NCBI RefSeq assembly: GCF_032854445.1
Contig: NC_088303.1
Coordinates: 28,439,265 to 28,503,264, forward strand
Length of the DNA stretch: 64,000 nt
Source of the DNA: Liolophura sinensis
Lineage: Eukaryota; Mollusca; Polyplacophora; Chitonida; Chitonidae
Reading direction: 5' to 3'
This document shows, piece by piece, positions 37,189 to 48,785 of the stretch. The notes beneath the pieces were generated by a model, which was not told where the DNA came from, made no database searches, and saw nothing but the letters and a program-made list of their open reading frames with translations. Numbering within the stretch: position 1 is the stretch's first letter; each line of letters opens with the position of its first letter. The position numbers were made by a program, and so were the translations under genes.

Positions 37189-37774
37189 TGACGCCCACTG
37201 CGCGATTATCTGTGGGCAGACGAACTGCGGCAAAACAGTCTTCGTGCTGGACCTGCTTGAGGGCCCTTTCCGCGGTTTCTTTCATCACACTGTGATCCTG
37301 TGCCCCACTCTTAAGCATAACGAGGCGTACCGGCGGCGATGGATACTGTCTGACCCTGAGGTCTATTGTTTTGACCCCGGCGAGCGTCTCAACGATTGTC
37401 TGAGAGCTTTCTACAGATTGTTCGAGGGGGAGCCCACCCTATACATCATCGATGATTGTAGCGCGTTGGAGGCGATGAAGAAGAAACAAAAAATGCTGTC
37501 ATTCATGGCTTTCTCGGGCCGTCATGCAAAGCAAAGCGTCTGGGTCCTCACTCAGAAATACAACGCCGTCCTCAAAGACTTTCGCGAGCAGACAAGGTGG
37601 GTGGCTTTATTCCACTGCAAAGATCGGCACTCGTTCAACGAATGCCTGGAGGAGAACCACATCATCGAGGCCGAAGGCGAAAAGGCAGAGGTTCGACAGA
37701 AGCTCAAGAACAATCCGCATTCTAAGCTCCTGCTAATGACCGATACGCCCGCCACATCTAAGATTATATATTAG
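37160..37774 (+). CDS. Virus-like DNA-packaging ATPase (A32/FtsK-HerA type)
   Basis: 204 codons, intact. Walker A is GQTNCGKT at residues 19-26, Walker B is LYIIDD at 94-99, and a VLTQK segment at 129-133 fits the following sensor motif. The size is typical of the compact packaging ATPases of Polintons, virophages and adintoviruses, which pump DNA into capsids. The ATG overlaps the end of the capsid-like frame by 29 bases, an arrangement common in viral or mobile cassettes and rare between animal genes. The frame is open while the capsid gene is broken, either by chance or because the insertion is not very old. Expression is unknown. Confidence 0.8.
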   Translation: MVDSIARFIDDAHCAIICGQTNCGKTVFVLDLLEGPFRGFFHHTVILCPTLKHNEAYRRRWILSDPEVYCFDPGERLNDCLRAFYRLFEGEPTLYIIDDCSALEAMKKKQKMLSFMAFSGRHAKQSVWVLTQKYNAVLKDFREQTRWVALFHCKDRHSFNECLEENHIIEAEGEKAEVRQKLKNNPHSKLLLMTDTPATSKIIY

Positions 37775-37792
37775 ATGTAGGCGCCCCTACGT

Positions 37793-38047
37793 ATGAATTG
37801 TTGTGGTTCTCTGGATACCGACGAGCTTATAGACGAGATTCTGGGCGCAGAGGAGGAGCCCGGCCGAAGCCAACAGCCCGACCCCAGCCAACAAGATGAT
37901 GCACGGCAGCTCAGGGAAAGGCTGGCGGCACTTGCGGTGGGTGGGCAGGCCAAGCGATATCTGGGAAAAGACGTAACAGCCGCTGAGAGGGGGGGCTGGG
38001 GGGCCTCTATTTGTTATGGGGAGGGCCCCAAGGGGGGCGTGCGCTAG
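37793..38047 (+). CDS. Small acidic ORF of the virus-like cassette
   Basis: 84 codons, starting 18 bases after the ATPase stop and in the same frame. The N-terminal half is acidic and Gln-rich (DELIDEILGAEEE) and probably helical. The C-terminal end is Gly-rich and encoded by G runs, so it may have drifted. I do not recognise the family. Position and base composition link it to the cassette. Confidence 0.5.
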   Translation: MNCCGSLDTDELIDEILGAEEEPGRSQQPDPSQQDDARQLRERLAALAVGGQAKRYLGKDVTAAERGGWGASICYGEGPKGGVR

Positions 38048-38079
38048 AACCCTCCTCCCCAACACTACTACATGTAAAA

Positions 38080-38089
38080 AATAAATAAA
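38080..38089 (+). terminator. Poly(A) signal after the cassette
   Basis: Two overlapping AATAAA motifs about 35 bases after the last stop codon, suggesting that the cassette was transcribed as a eukaryotic-type unit. Confidence 0.6.
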
Positions 38090-38228
38090 GAGTCACTCCA
38101 CTCTTCTTTCGTTTTTCCTAACATTTTTACACGGTTTGCGGAAGGAGTGCACATCAACAGGGAATTCCATAAACGCCTGTTTCCCGCTCAATGATGACGT
38201 GCATGTATGCCGCTTTATATAGAAAACA

Positions 38229-38230
38229 AG

Positions 38231-38279
<49 letters not shown>
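38229..38279. repeat. (AT)n microsatellite
   Basis: About 24 AT units, right after the cassette. Confidence 0.97.
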
Positions 38280-38281
<2 letters not shown>

Positions 38282-38286
38282 TGTTG

Positions 38287-38350
38287 TAACTGAATGAATG
38301 ATTATGGCTTAACGCCACATCGGCAATTTTTCAGCCATATCGTGGCCACA
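38287..38350. repeat. Short dispersed repeat, type A
   Basis: Contains AATGATTATGGCTTAACGCC and TTTCAGCCATATCGTGG, matching 2518. Confidence 0.5.
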
Positions 38351-38354
38351 TTGT

Positions 38355-39390
38355 GTAATTGAGATATATTGTGATATAATTTGCTGTCAGTTTCACCTGA
38401 GACACCTTCAGGCTCACAAAACGGCTATTATGTATAGTTCAAAAGAACCACAACAATAACACGTGTAGGTACACGTATAACGGCATATGCCTCTGCAGAC
38501 AGACGCGGAACAGCTGACTGCTGCCCTCGGCTCTGTTTCAAATTTCTCTCTTAGGTGCTTTTGTACAACATCTGTTTTTGCGGTAAAAAGAGATAAACAT
38601 CTTTTATTCCATTTCAGATCATTTTAAAATTATTGCTGTCAGTGTCATGATAAAACTATCGAACACAGCAGAAATTTAATTCAGTCTATTGTTGTATTGT
38701 TTCGTACCCAATGGTTTGCTCAATAACTCACCTTGGATCACCGCTCTATATTAATTCTTGTTCACTTTATCTTGCGTATTGGCAGTCATTATCGTCATTA
38801 ATAATTTATACCTTGTGAAAATAAATGTTGATGATAAAAAACTTTGGTTTCTCCTCAAATCCACGAATAAAACATTTTGACGATAAAGATGAATAACACG
38901 TTTAGAATAAAATCTGCAGCTTCTCTAAAGTGTCTATATAAAGTTCGAGAATAGGCTTTCACGACCATTTATATCATGTCGCCACTAGGTACATGCAGGC
39001 TTTGGTTGAGTTTAGGTGTCAGATACCGGTAGTAATAATGATGATAATTTATGCATAGACTCACCGTTTTCGATTGGAGCTAGGCTTTGCCCCTGCTTTG
39101 TGAACAATCTGCAGCACAGGCTTCCCGGATATATAACCTTTACCAAAATATATTCTGGCATTACCAAGTTGACAGAAATTTCTCATCGATTGGTAGGCAA
39201 AACAGAATACTAATTTCTAGATTTTGAAGACATTTTATAGGTATACATACGCCTGGGTATACAGTCTTAGACAAAATTTAATGATAATTAAACATCACAC
39301 AGATGGTCACATGTTATTTTATATACAAATCAAATCCCAAAACCCCGTCTTCAAACATTGTATTATATTTTTTATTTGCTCTTGATCTTA
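38355..39390. other. Intergenic, right of the cassette
   Basis: No gene or repeat recognised. Confidence 0.45.
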
Positions 39391-39395
39391 CTTGG

Positions 39396-39975
39396 TCAGT
39401 GTCTGACGTACATTTTCTCCTCTATGTACTTCATTACCTGTACTGTAATTCAATGCAGCTCTCTAGAGGCTTCGGTGTTTATAAGCTTCGTGTCGAGTAT
39501 ATATTCTGGAAATATGTACCGGTGGTTGTAAGTTTCGTGTCATTGTACATAGAGTAAACATTCTGGAAATAGGCATCGGTGATGCAAACAGGTTTATGAT
39601 CAAACCATCCCGAATTTTCTTTATGTTAGTCTGTAAATATGAACGACAGAGTTGTGAAGCTCGCAGTCATTTATTCAAGTCCGGTTGAGAGCAGTCATAT
39701 TTACTGTCATCCACTGTGAAAGATTTTGTCGGGTTTGGAGATATCGGCGTTCACATCATTCGACATTCGTCATTTGTACTCTCATAAGTAAGGGACTATA
39801 TATTTTTGTAATTATTCGTATTGTTTTGTATGTTATTGTCTGTTGTATTATTTGTGTATTTTATTCAAATATATATGTACTGAACTTATTCAAGCGCCTT
39901 CTTTGTTTGATCTTGTGCTTAGGCCTATTGCTGATCTGAGAGCTGAACAAGCCAGTTTGTTTCTCATTTTTACTC
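39396..39975 (+). mobile_element. LTR-like repeat, right copy
   Basis: Matches 26805-27571 at both ends. It lacks a central part and has an internal duplication of the GTTTATAAGCTTCGTGTC and TTCTGGAAATA region. The TATA-like box is mutated to TGTAAATA at 39632-39639. Confidence 0.45.
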
Positions 39976-40435
39976 TTACGCCATTTTCATTGTGTAACTC
40001 ATGCATGTGATAACCACGTGGTGCATCACTTGATACTTCACTGGCAGAAACTGTGACCAAGTGGTCGCAAGCACGCGTAGATCGACTTAACTGGGTACAG
40101 CTGCCTTTACGTGTACAATACAGTAAAATGTAAGGCAGCGACAGAGAACTAGAACAGTGACAAAAAAGTGATAAATGTCAACAAAATGTTTTACACTGCA
40201 ACATATCTCACTGTTCATCTGACTGAGGCTGAATTTCCATATACCATCAAACCATATCATCAATGCTATATGCATGAAATTAAACAAAAAAGCAAAGGTA
40301 GATGAATTTGATCAGTTTTGTTGTATTACACGTTTGTAAAAATCCAACTGTGACAGGCTGCAGATGGGGTTATGCTCCAGTACACGTCTTTTTAAATTAC
40401 GAATCCATATTATGTATCTCCATCCACAGTTTCAC

Positions 40436-40469
40436 CTGTCCACTTTCTATCTTGAACAACCGAACACCT
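40436..40469 (-). CDS. Secreted protein exon 4 (34-base microexon)
   Basis: 34 bases between a TTTTTCAG acceptor and a GTGAAA donor, encoding GVRLFKIESGQ after a completed lysine codon. Very short, but the phase and peptide continue the domain well. Confidence 0.5.
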
Positions 40470-43400
40470 CTGAAAAATATCACGGAGTAAGTCAATGATT
40501 TTTTTTTGTTGAGAAATCCGCACATGCTTGTAACAATGCGCGTTTTGTGATTCCCACAGTAATCCAAAGACTTCAAGAAACGACACGCATAGTATACTAT
40601 ATATTACGGTTTAAGAATCCATCATCGGGAATGTGCTCTAGTTATTTTAATTCCTACAAACGGGACAAATCCGACAAACCAGACAACATGTGTTAAGAAA
40701 CAACAGTGCAATGGAAGACTTACTTTCCGATGTGGAAGACACCATTTCTTCGCTGCACCACACCTATATGCGTAGCGACAGCCATCATCTCATCAGCGTA
40801 CACTAGGTCCACAAGGCCAGCATATATAGGATCAGGGAAAAATCCTATTTCGTCGAGGAACTGCTGATATTCTGATAACAAATTGTTGTGAAGATAAAGG
40901 ATATGACAAGACCGTGATTTTCAAAACGACACGCAAAAATGTACCTAAAACAGTTTTAATTTATTATTTTTTTATAGAATTTTTTGTGCGCCATAAAAAG
41001 CATTTAAGGTAGGATAAAATACGGTGGCCTTTTCGGACCACATTTCAGTGAAATGCCGTCACATCACTTTCTTTATAAGCTCCCCTTATTTGTCTACGGG
41101 ATATTTTGAAACTAAATATTTTCTGTTGAATCATCTTTGATGAACTATATTAACGTCATTCTAATAAGGTTTAATGAGTCCTTAGGAAAAACCTTAGAAA
41201 ATTACTGCTTTTATGGAATTTCTTGTTAAAAAAATTGTAAACTGCAATTTGAAATATTTCTGGACAGTTCGTCCTTGCCATAGTTCATTTGAGGCACACA
41301 TTATTTTTGGCTTTATACAATTTACAATTTAAGAAAATATCATGTATTCAATACTGTTCATGTGGAGCTTTCCTGAATTCTATGTACAATTTTGTGTTGA
41401 TTTGTATTTTATGCCGTAGTCAAGAATATTTCACTTATATAACGGCGGCCATCATTATGGTGGGAGGAAACCTGGTAGAGTCCGGGTGAAACCCACGACC
41501 ATTCGCAGGTTGCTGCCAGACCTTCCCACGTACGGCCGGGGAGGAAGCCAGCATGAGCTGGACTGGAACTCATAGCGACCGTGTTGGTGAGAGGCTCTTG
41601 GGTCATTTCGTTGCGCTTTGTATAGATTAAAATTTTACATGTATTTTGCATTAATCAAAATCATGAAAAGCATTCAAGTATTTTCCTTTTTAAAACAGAA
41701 GCAAAAGAGAGATTTAATTCGGGCAATTGCATGAATCCAAGATTTGCCTGGGTCCAAGATTTGTCACCGAACTAGAGTGAGGGAGCACTAATTGGATAAT
41801 ACTCCCACGCACACACATTATAGGTTGCTGATACACTATTATTTTGCACCCAGTTAAAATATATCTGAATTTTGTTTGTTTTGGATAGAACTGAAAACTT
41901 TTTGCCCAGTGTTATTATCTATCCCCCCTGGAGGTTACCAAGGTAACATGGTGGTCATACGGGGTTGATTTTTGGAAAAGTGCAAGCTACATACGAGGGT
42001 ATGGCATGGTACCGCGAAAGAAAGCTAAGGGGTATATATTTTTGATGTTGGAGTTGACAAATTTGTTACATAAATAGTAGGAAAAATCAACACGCTCCTG
42101 CAACCTATAGAAGAGCACGTGGATGAATGGGATACATGAATGTGTAATCAAAACCAATTGGAAACATTAAACGTTGCATGGATTCAACTCAACATGGCAC
42201 TTCTATCGTACAGATGACACAGAGCCGCTGGTTTTTGTGGTATATGCTGCAGTACTCACCACAAGGTCTTTACTACTGTAGGATTGAGTTTCAAATCCAG
42301 CATCCGCTGCTTTGTGTTAGAAGCAGTGTCTGATATATGATAAAAACTAATGCACGTGAAATAAAGTGATACATGTATATTCTTTGGAAAGGTGTAAAGA
42401 CGGATGGAAAAAATAATCAAAATCAAATTTATCGGCATACATCTGGTGGACTAGAAAAAGGCGATAACACTAGTTCTTTATATGTAATTATTTAAACTGT
42501 TTCAATCATAACACCATTATATTAATCACGTTGCGTGAAAATTTCAGCACCATAGGCGAAATAGTACTAAAACAATGACAAATTTAAAACCACGTGGAAC
42601 CGTCAACTTTCAAGAAAATTAGTATTTATTTTTCGTATTGGATATTATCTAGGTTCAAGTGCCAAAATGCGGCGTCATTTAGGAGAAAAGTTACGAAAAA
42701 CTGATTTACGAAAGTTTTGCGAAAGTCAACTCTACCATATCCCGGACGCTAGAATCTAATCTGTCTGATGTTGTAACATTATTCAAAACGTTTTAAAACG
42801 TTCTGTAATTGGCATTGAAGTTGTCTAATATCCATTAAATGACGCGTAGAATGTCAAATTCAAGAAACATTTTTAATTGTGAAATTAAGAGGGTTATGTG
42901 CTTTTTTTTCTTGCTCACCAGTCGTACCAGGGATAATCAATTGGGGCTTATAGTGCCATGTCATTTTAGGTGTTGTCCATGCTGGACATTAAAACCCGGC
43001 TTAAAATGTAATCAAATCTTACCTGGATAATTCATAATGGGAAAACCTCTACCTAGTGACAAAAAGTCCTCAGAAAGTAAAAGCCAAAATCCGTTAGGTT
43101 CAGGGAGGTTGGCTTGGATGGTCCAGTTGGCATAGGACTCTGTGAGAACGGCTCTCCACTCTAAAAATTCATGTTGGTAAAAACAAATATATACAGAAAC
43201 CGATAGAGAACCTTTTACTACAAGTACCCAAAGCAAGGTAATGAGGTGGCGAAGCAGGAATCTTACGTAAACCTTATTGCCTCGGAGCTTCTCCTCGCTC
43301 TACATTGCAAAAATTTCGGTAGGTAAGTCCTTTATCGGTTTCAAGGACAAAAACAACATTTTAAAAATGAATTCTGTGAGGTTGTACGTCTTATTTTGAA

Positions 43401-43893
43401 CTTTTTTTTCTTCTAATTGGAATGGTGCAGATTAGACAAATGATCAGTCCAATGTTATAAGATGTATGCATGTATGTTTGTAAGTTTGGGGTTTTACGTC
43501 GTAATAACAAATTTTTAGTCATATGACGATGAGGATTCATTAGGTGTATGTACGTACAATGTGTCTTCATGCGACAGGACTAGTCCATGCTGTCAATGTG
43601 CTCCCGTCACAGAAATATCATGCCAGAAGACACCAAGCATCATGTGTTACAAGATGAAAACAGATAAAGTTAATATATATTTTACTCACCTATCTATAAC
43701 AAGGTGAAATCCTTGGTGCTCTTCAGTAAGAATGTATGTACGTGATGTTTATTTTATCTCAGTAAAATACTTGAGTAACGTTTGAGTATTACGGCTTTGA
43801 TGAAGGTACCGAAAGAAGAGAGATCTCACCATTTTGATTGAGAGCACAAGCTCCAGCCAACAAGAAAAGGGTCAGCACAAGCCCTGTCCACAT
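40436..43893 (-). CDS. Small secreted protein gene, 4 exons seen, 3' end not found
   Basis: Exons in order are 43893-43830, 43160-43023, 40871-40724 and 40469-40436, with AG/GT intron ends and consistent phases for 128 codons. The protein opens with a signal peptide (MWTGLVLTLFLLAGACA), with cleavage probably after ACA. The following domain includes FWLLLSEDFLSLGRGFP, DPIYAGLVDLVYADEMMAVA and GVRLFKIESGQ. The closing pattern, a beta-rich stretch then a VRLFKIESGQ-type strand, recalls NTF2/SnoaL-like folds, whose usual length (130-160 residues) would fit. That is a guess from pattern. No stop codon was located, so at least one more exon should lie to the left. The protein may be extracellular; its function is unknown. 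Confidence 0.65.
40724..40871 (-). CDS. Secreted protein exon 3
   Basis: 148 bases between a TTATCAG acceptor and a GTAAGT donor. It encodes YQQFLDEIGFFPDPIYAGLV and onward to NGVFHIG. It is in phase with exon 2 across a 2.2-kb intron that contains a SINE. Confidence 0.75.
41397..41622 (-). mobile_element. SINE, head-truncated
   Basis: Main family in reverse orientation, inside the intron of the secreted protein gene. The promoter head is incomplete and no clear target-site duplication is seen. Confidence 0.85.
41625..43010. other. Intron of the secreted protein gene
   Basis: No other gene or repeat recognised. Confidence 0.5.
43023..43160 (-). CDS. Secreted protein exon 2
   Basis: 138 bases between a TTTTTAG acceptor and a GTAAGA donor. 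It encodes EWRAVLTESYANWTIQANLP and onward to MNYP. It has one N-glycosylation site (NWT). Confidence 0.75.
43480..43545. repeat. Short dispersed repeat, type C
   Basis: Contains TTTGGGGTTTTACGTCGTAA and AGTCATATGACGATGAG. Similar to 27627 and 61585. Confidence 0.5.
43830..43893 (-). CDS. Secreted protein exon 1 (signal peptide)
   Basis: 21 codons plus one base. It starts at the ATG of 43893-43891 and ends at a GTGAGA donor. It encodes a hydrophobic leader typical of secretion. Confidence 0.65.
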
Positions 43894-43899
43894 ATTGGG

Positions 43900-44740
43900 C
43901 TAGTAAGTGGTTGACAAAGATCTCAGAGGCTGCAACGGGATTTTAGACATCGAATATAACGTGACGCAGTACCAAAGTAAGTGTAAATTCTGACTGCAAT
44001 TGATCAGACATCAATTATTCCGGCAATAGAGGACACTAATACAACGAAAAAACAAGCAGTATATTTTTGTGTGGGTAGAACTTCCTCGTAATATTATGGA
44101 AGGTGTGAAGGTATGTAGATCTATAGTACATCATGGTTCATTCATTGTGGTAATATTGATGATAAATTAGGAATTTTAAAATTCGGATTCCAGCTTCAAT
44201 GGATTTAAATGTTTGCCAAATATTTAAACCTGATCAGTCTTATAAGTCGCCTCCCCCCCTCCTCATAAAGGTTTTCTAGTATGCATGTCACATCCGGTTT
44301 ATAGTCACTGCATACCTCAGCTGTCTCACAATTCATCAAATTGAATGCCATTTATATGAAACATTGGGTCAAATGGAACTTTGCCTCGAGTAAATGGAGT
44401 CGAGTTTCAAGACGAAAAATTTTTATGTGTATATTTCCTAAACCTTAGAAATATACAAACAAAAACCTAGAAATGAACCGAAGGTCGCCTGTTTGCCATC
44501 TTGTATACTGCATGGCCACAAGTCGCCATGTGTTCATGTTTGTTTCCCGTTCGACTTGTATCAAATAGTTTGCTAAAAAGGAACTCTTGCCAGATATGGT
44601 CAGCCAAAGTTTCAAATTCATCAAACTTTTTCATTTTGCATATATAATGCAAACATCAAATAATTTCATGCTAATGGAAATTTCTTTAACATTTAAGTAA
44701 AGAAAATTTCACAACCATGGCTCCCATATAACGATGGAAA
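43900..44740. other. Intergenic
   Basis: Upstream flank of the secreted protein gene. Nothing recognised. Confidence 0.4.
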
Positions 44741-44744
44741 AATA

Positions 44745-45170
44745 CTACACGGGGGGAAACAATAGACCCCGGGGAAAACCACTGCACGAGGAAAACCTCA
44801 GAACGCGAGGAAAACCACTGCACCCGGGTGATACCAACGGATAAAGGAGAAACCAACGTATAAGGGAGAAACCAACGAACCTGGTGTGAAGTGAAGCTGA
44901 AACCAACTTACCCCCGGGAAAGCTACCGAACACAAGGGAAAACCCTGCACCCGGTGAAACCAACCTACCGGGCAAAACCAGCCAATCATTCCAGAAAAAA
45001 CAACCAAACCATTCGAGGGAAGGCCAACCAACCATGCAAAGGAAAATCAACCCATTCGAGGGAAAACTTCCGCACCAAAGCGAAACCAAGGCACCGAACT
45101 TCGGGAAAACCTTCCAAACAAGGGAAAACGAAGGAAAATCATAGCACCCAAGTGAAACCAGAGCTCCTGT
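44745..45170. repeat. T-poor GGGAAAACC-type degenerate repeat
   Basis: About 430 bases of imperfect 15-25-base units around GAGGGAAAACCACTGCACCC, with very few T on the plus strand. The scarcity of T keeps long frames open on both strands; these ORFs are not taken as genes. Confidence 0.8.
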
Positions 45171-45884
45171 TCACCTTTTCGTTTGAAAGCGGGATGGGGG
45201 GTGGCGGTATACATGTATAACCATTTAAAGCCTGCACACACTTTATATATTACCTGGCGATATAATACGCACCGAGAAATAGACCACTTTAGCACATGGT
45301 ATACCGTAGATGTTACTCTAGTATTCATGAACTTCATAGTCTCAGATAGCCTATTTGAATAAACACAGCCAAAGCATGTAATGTTATCTCGAGGAAGAAC
45401 AAGCTATAGGCATATGAAATAAAATCATCACGTACCCTTACCTTGCACTCAGATGTGAAAACTCTGTCACGATCCGTTGTTCTACAGCTTTGTGCACAAA
45501 TATATAATATACACCTTGGATATCAGATTTATCCAGGCCATTCTAAACTTGTTCATACGTAATGATAGGCATAACTCATCGGAAATCTGATAATGTATAT
45601 TAATTTGCGAATTCATGAATTCACAATCATATTTAACGGCTCGCTGGATACATACTTACGTTATCACATCTATCTCAACGCACATTCAAATTGTTTTAAA
45701 ACATATATATATATATATTATAAAAGTTATCAGAATTTATAGATCTTAGATTTATGGAAACACAAGGAAATTGTTTACAAATATATTATATTATACAAAG
45801 CTGTCATAATATATAAATACAATCATAATTTTAAAGGGAAAAAACATTTATAATAATAAAAAATATTCTGTTAAAATGGCGTGA

Positions 45885-46110
45885 ACTGTACGTGGCAGAC
45901 TTGGTGACAATAAACAGGTGGACACCGATCCATGGTCGTTTGTGCAGTCGATTACCTTCCACCAATATGACGAGTAAATCTGTTCGTCTGACGACGTAAA
46001 GTTCACCAGTAACGTGTCATAGACCAGTGGTTTACCACGGGCTCTCCAGGCCTCCTCCACCCATAAAACGGGTAATATTTCACCATCATGAAAATTCTTC
46101 CATCAATCAA
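45885..46110 (+). repeat. Dispersed repeat, type B, with a chance ORF
   Basis: The reverse complement matches 30965-31190, including the GGTGGAGGA and ACTGCACAAACGACCA parts. The 70-codon ORF on the minus strand falls wholly within it. Confidence 0.55.
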
Positions 46111-46737
46111 GATTAAAATACTTCTCGTAGAGTTTTAAGAAGAAAACAGATTATAAATAAACTTCTTTGTACTCCAAGCGATATTGGGGTATGGAAAGAT
46201 TTTCCTCTCACAAAAGGTGGCGCTAGTGTGAATAAGGACTTACATTTCACTGGCAAGTCTTTTGTTACGTGACGTAAAACATTCTGATTTCATCTGTGAT
46301 GTGATTCTATGGAAATGTGCACATTATCTACAGTCACCACCTTTAATGCATGCATTAACGTTACAAAAACTAATATCTCAGTTTCTGAGTGATGAGAGAA
46401 TGTATTATGTTACTCCCTGTAAGGCCTAACAGGGTTCTGATTTATTGATTGATTGCATTTTTTTTATACGACACCTGTCAGCTTTATAAAAAGAAAACTG
46501 GCGTGACCAGAGTAAGAAATGGTGACTCCATATATACTAGTAGGTCAATAGATTTATAGGCCTTTATTTCTTTGATTTGCAGTGTTGATGTGGTTGGCTT
46601 TATCTATAATTTCACAATTATTCAAGATGGTGTACTCCCTCATTTTGCCGAAGGGAGTCAAAATATGACTTTAACTCTGTAAACATTTTTTTTTAAGATG
46701 ATTATGATTTCGTTTGCCTCTATTCCAACGTGATGGT

Positions 46738-46964
<227 letters not shown>

Positions 46965-47375
46965 TAAAAATACAGGCGTCCAATAACATACAATGGCACC
47001 AGCCTCTGGGCATTGGGCAATCACTGATAGTTGTGCCCAACGACTAATGTACTTGTCTTTAAACGCCACTGTAGTCTATATGATTATTATGCCAACTCTT
47101 CTAGATGTCAGTATGTGTATCTTTAGCAAATGGTATTATTATACTTTGTGAATAAGACAGAGTTGAACATAATCAGTTCGTAACAGTTACCTTTATTACC
47201 TACGTTGGTGATGTGTATATAACAGTGATGTTATATTAGTGAATCTTTTTGAATTAAGAAGGTAGGGAGATGAAGGTGTTAGCAAGGAATGCACTGATCA
47301 AAACAGCTATTTGACAAAACTTAAGCCATTTGTTCTGTTTTATTAACAGGACAGTGAACAAAGGAGACTGAACTG
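46965..47375. other. Upstream of GPCR copy 1
   Basis: No promoter assigned. An AG acceptor preceded by a T-rich tract (47348-47349) suggests a 5'UTR intron ending 30 bases before the ATG. Confidence 0.35.
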
Positions 47376-47378
47376 AGA

Positions 47379-48674
47379 ATGGAGAAACATCTTAAGATGT
47401 CGTTGGTGTTGTTGATTATGGCTGGAATCGTAGCTGGAACTCGTGGTCTGGAACTCCTTCTGATATGCCACGAAATGAATACTATAATTCATTCAGACAA
47501 TGTAACAATCCTGGAAGGTATCGACTTTGTCGTTCAGTGCCAAGAGTTATTGAACATTACTGGGCTAAACTCCTCGTTGTCTGGTACGTGGCTGGAGCTT
47601 CACAACAACACTAACATGTCCGTGGTCAGTGATGGTGGATTGCATAGTAATGAAGTACTGCCATGGAGGATCACGTTCGATAGAGTCCAACATTTTATTA
47701 CAGGAATATATTTCCCAACACTAGCCATTTTGGGAATGATTGGAAACGCGATAATATTGTCTGTTCTCAGAAAAACGTCCTACAATCGACCTCAAACATC
47801 TATCTGGTTGGTATAGCCATCTATGATTTGGTGTTTGTTATAAACTATTTTCCTACAACATTTACGGTTTTTGAGGCCACCAGAACCAATCTGATTTACC
47901 AAACTTTTCGCGCCATTCATCGCAGTTACGTGTATCCTCTTGTGAGTATATGCCACACAGCGACAACCTGGGTAATCATTGCATTTACTGTGGAGCGGTA
48001 TTTGGCAGTGGCACTGCCTCTGAAAGCCCAGAAGTACTGCACCAGAACGCGAGCAAAACTTGCAGTGATAGGGGCATTTGTATTCTCCTTTGTCTTGAAT
48101 TTTATACGTTTTTTTCGTAATTATCCGATTGCAAAGACCGACCCCATCACAAATCAAACGTTCTTTACTCTTGGCGTGACAGACATAGGGTTAAATGACG
48201 AAGTTGCATCCTGGATCTTCTGGTCGTATCTCATTGTGGCAGAGGTTGTGCCTTTTATAATTCTGATTTGTTTGAATTCAGCTATAATATTTAAGCTATG
48301 GCAAGCACGTCAGAAACGTCCTGAAAATGACGGGAGAAAACGGTTTGAACGAGAAATCTCGCGAGACTCAGATCACGCGCATGCTGATATCTATCGTGAT
48401 AGCATTTTTGGTTTGTAACTCCGCAGCGGCAGGCGGTTCATTGTGGGTGGCTGTGAATGGAGTGCGCGCCGCATACACTACGCAAGATGCGGCAGTTTAC
48501 TACATGTTCGCCATTGGCCACGCGCTGTACATCACAAACCCCATGACGAACTGTATCCTGTACGCGGCCTGTAGTTCTGACATGAGGAAAGGTATCAAGT
48601 CTCAGCTGTGTATTGGAGGACATACGAAAGATACATCAAAATATACGGCAAGCATAAAATCCAATATAGGCTAG
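47379..48674 (+). pseudogene. Rhodopsin-class GPCR, copy 1, two frameshifts
   Basis: Homologous along its whole length to the intact receptor at 59841. It opens with a signal peptide and an N-glycosylated N-terminus, then TM1 with the GN motif. The frame is lost at 47771-47775, where there are five A against six in the intact copy. The next frame carries TM2 to TM5, including the ERY motif. The original frame returns at about 48320, where there is one extra C. TM6, TM7 (NPMTN) and a short tail follow. As it stands, the protein would stop after TM1, with 145 codons. The N-terminus differs clearly from copy 2, while the 7TM core is nearly identical at DNA level. Either this is a recent pseudogene, or the two indels are assembly errors. 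Confidence 0.85.
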
Positions 48675-48712
48675 TATGAAAACGGACAGCTCTAATTGTC
48701 GATGTGTATCTT

Positions 48713-48785
48713 TGCGTTTTCCTGTAGGTTTGGTGTTTTCCTGCAGACTTGGTGTTTTTCTGAAGACTTGGTGTTTTCCTTGTAC
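48713..48785. repeat. About 20-bp tandem repeat
   Basis: Roughly four units around TTGGTGTTTTCCTGCAGAC, just 3' of GPCR copy 1. Confidence 0.75.

Noticed and set aside
35904-38047. Complete Polinton/Maverick element
   Set aside because: No polymerase, integrase, protease or terminal inverted repeats were found in the flanks, so only a partial cassette is claimed.
45848-46060. 70-codon minus-strand ORF that reads like a protein exon
   Set aside because: It lies inside a type B dispersed repeat matching 30965-31190, so the open frame is incidental.
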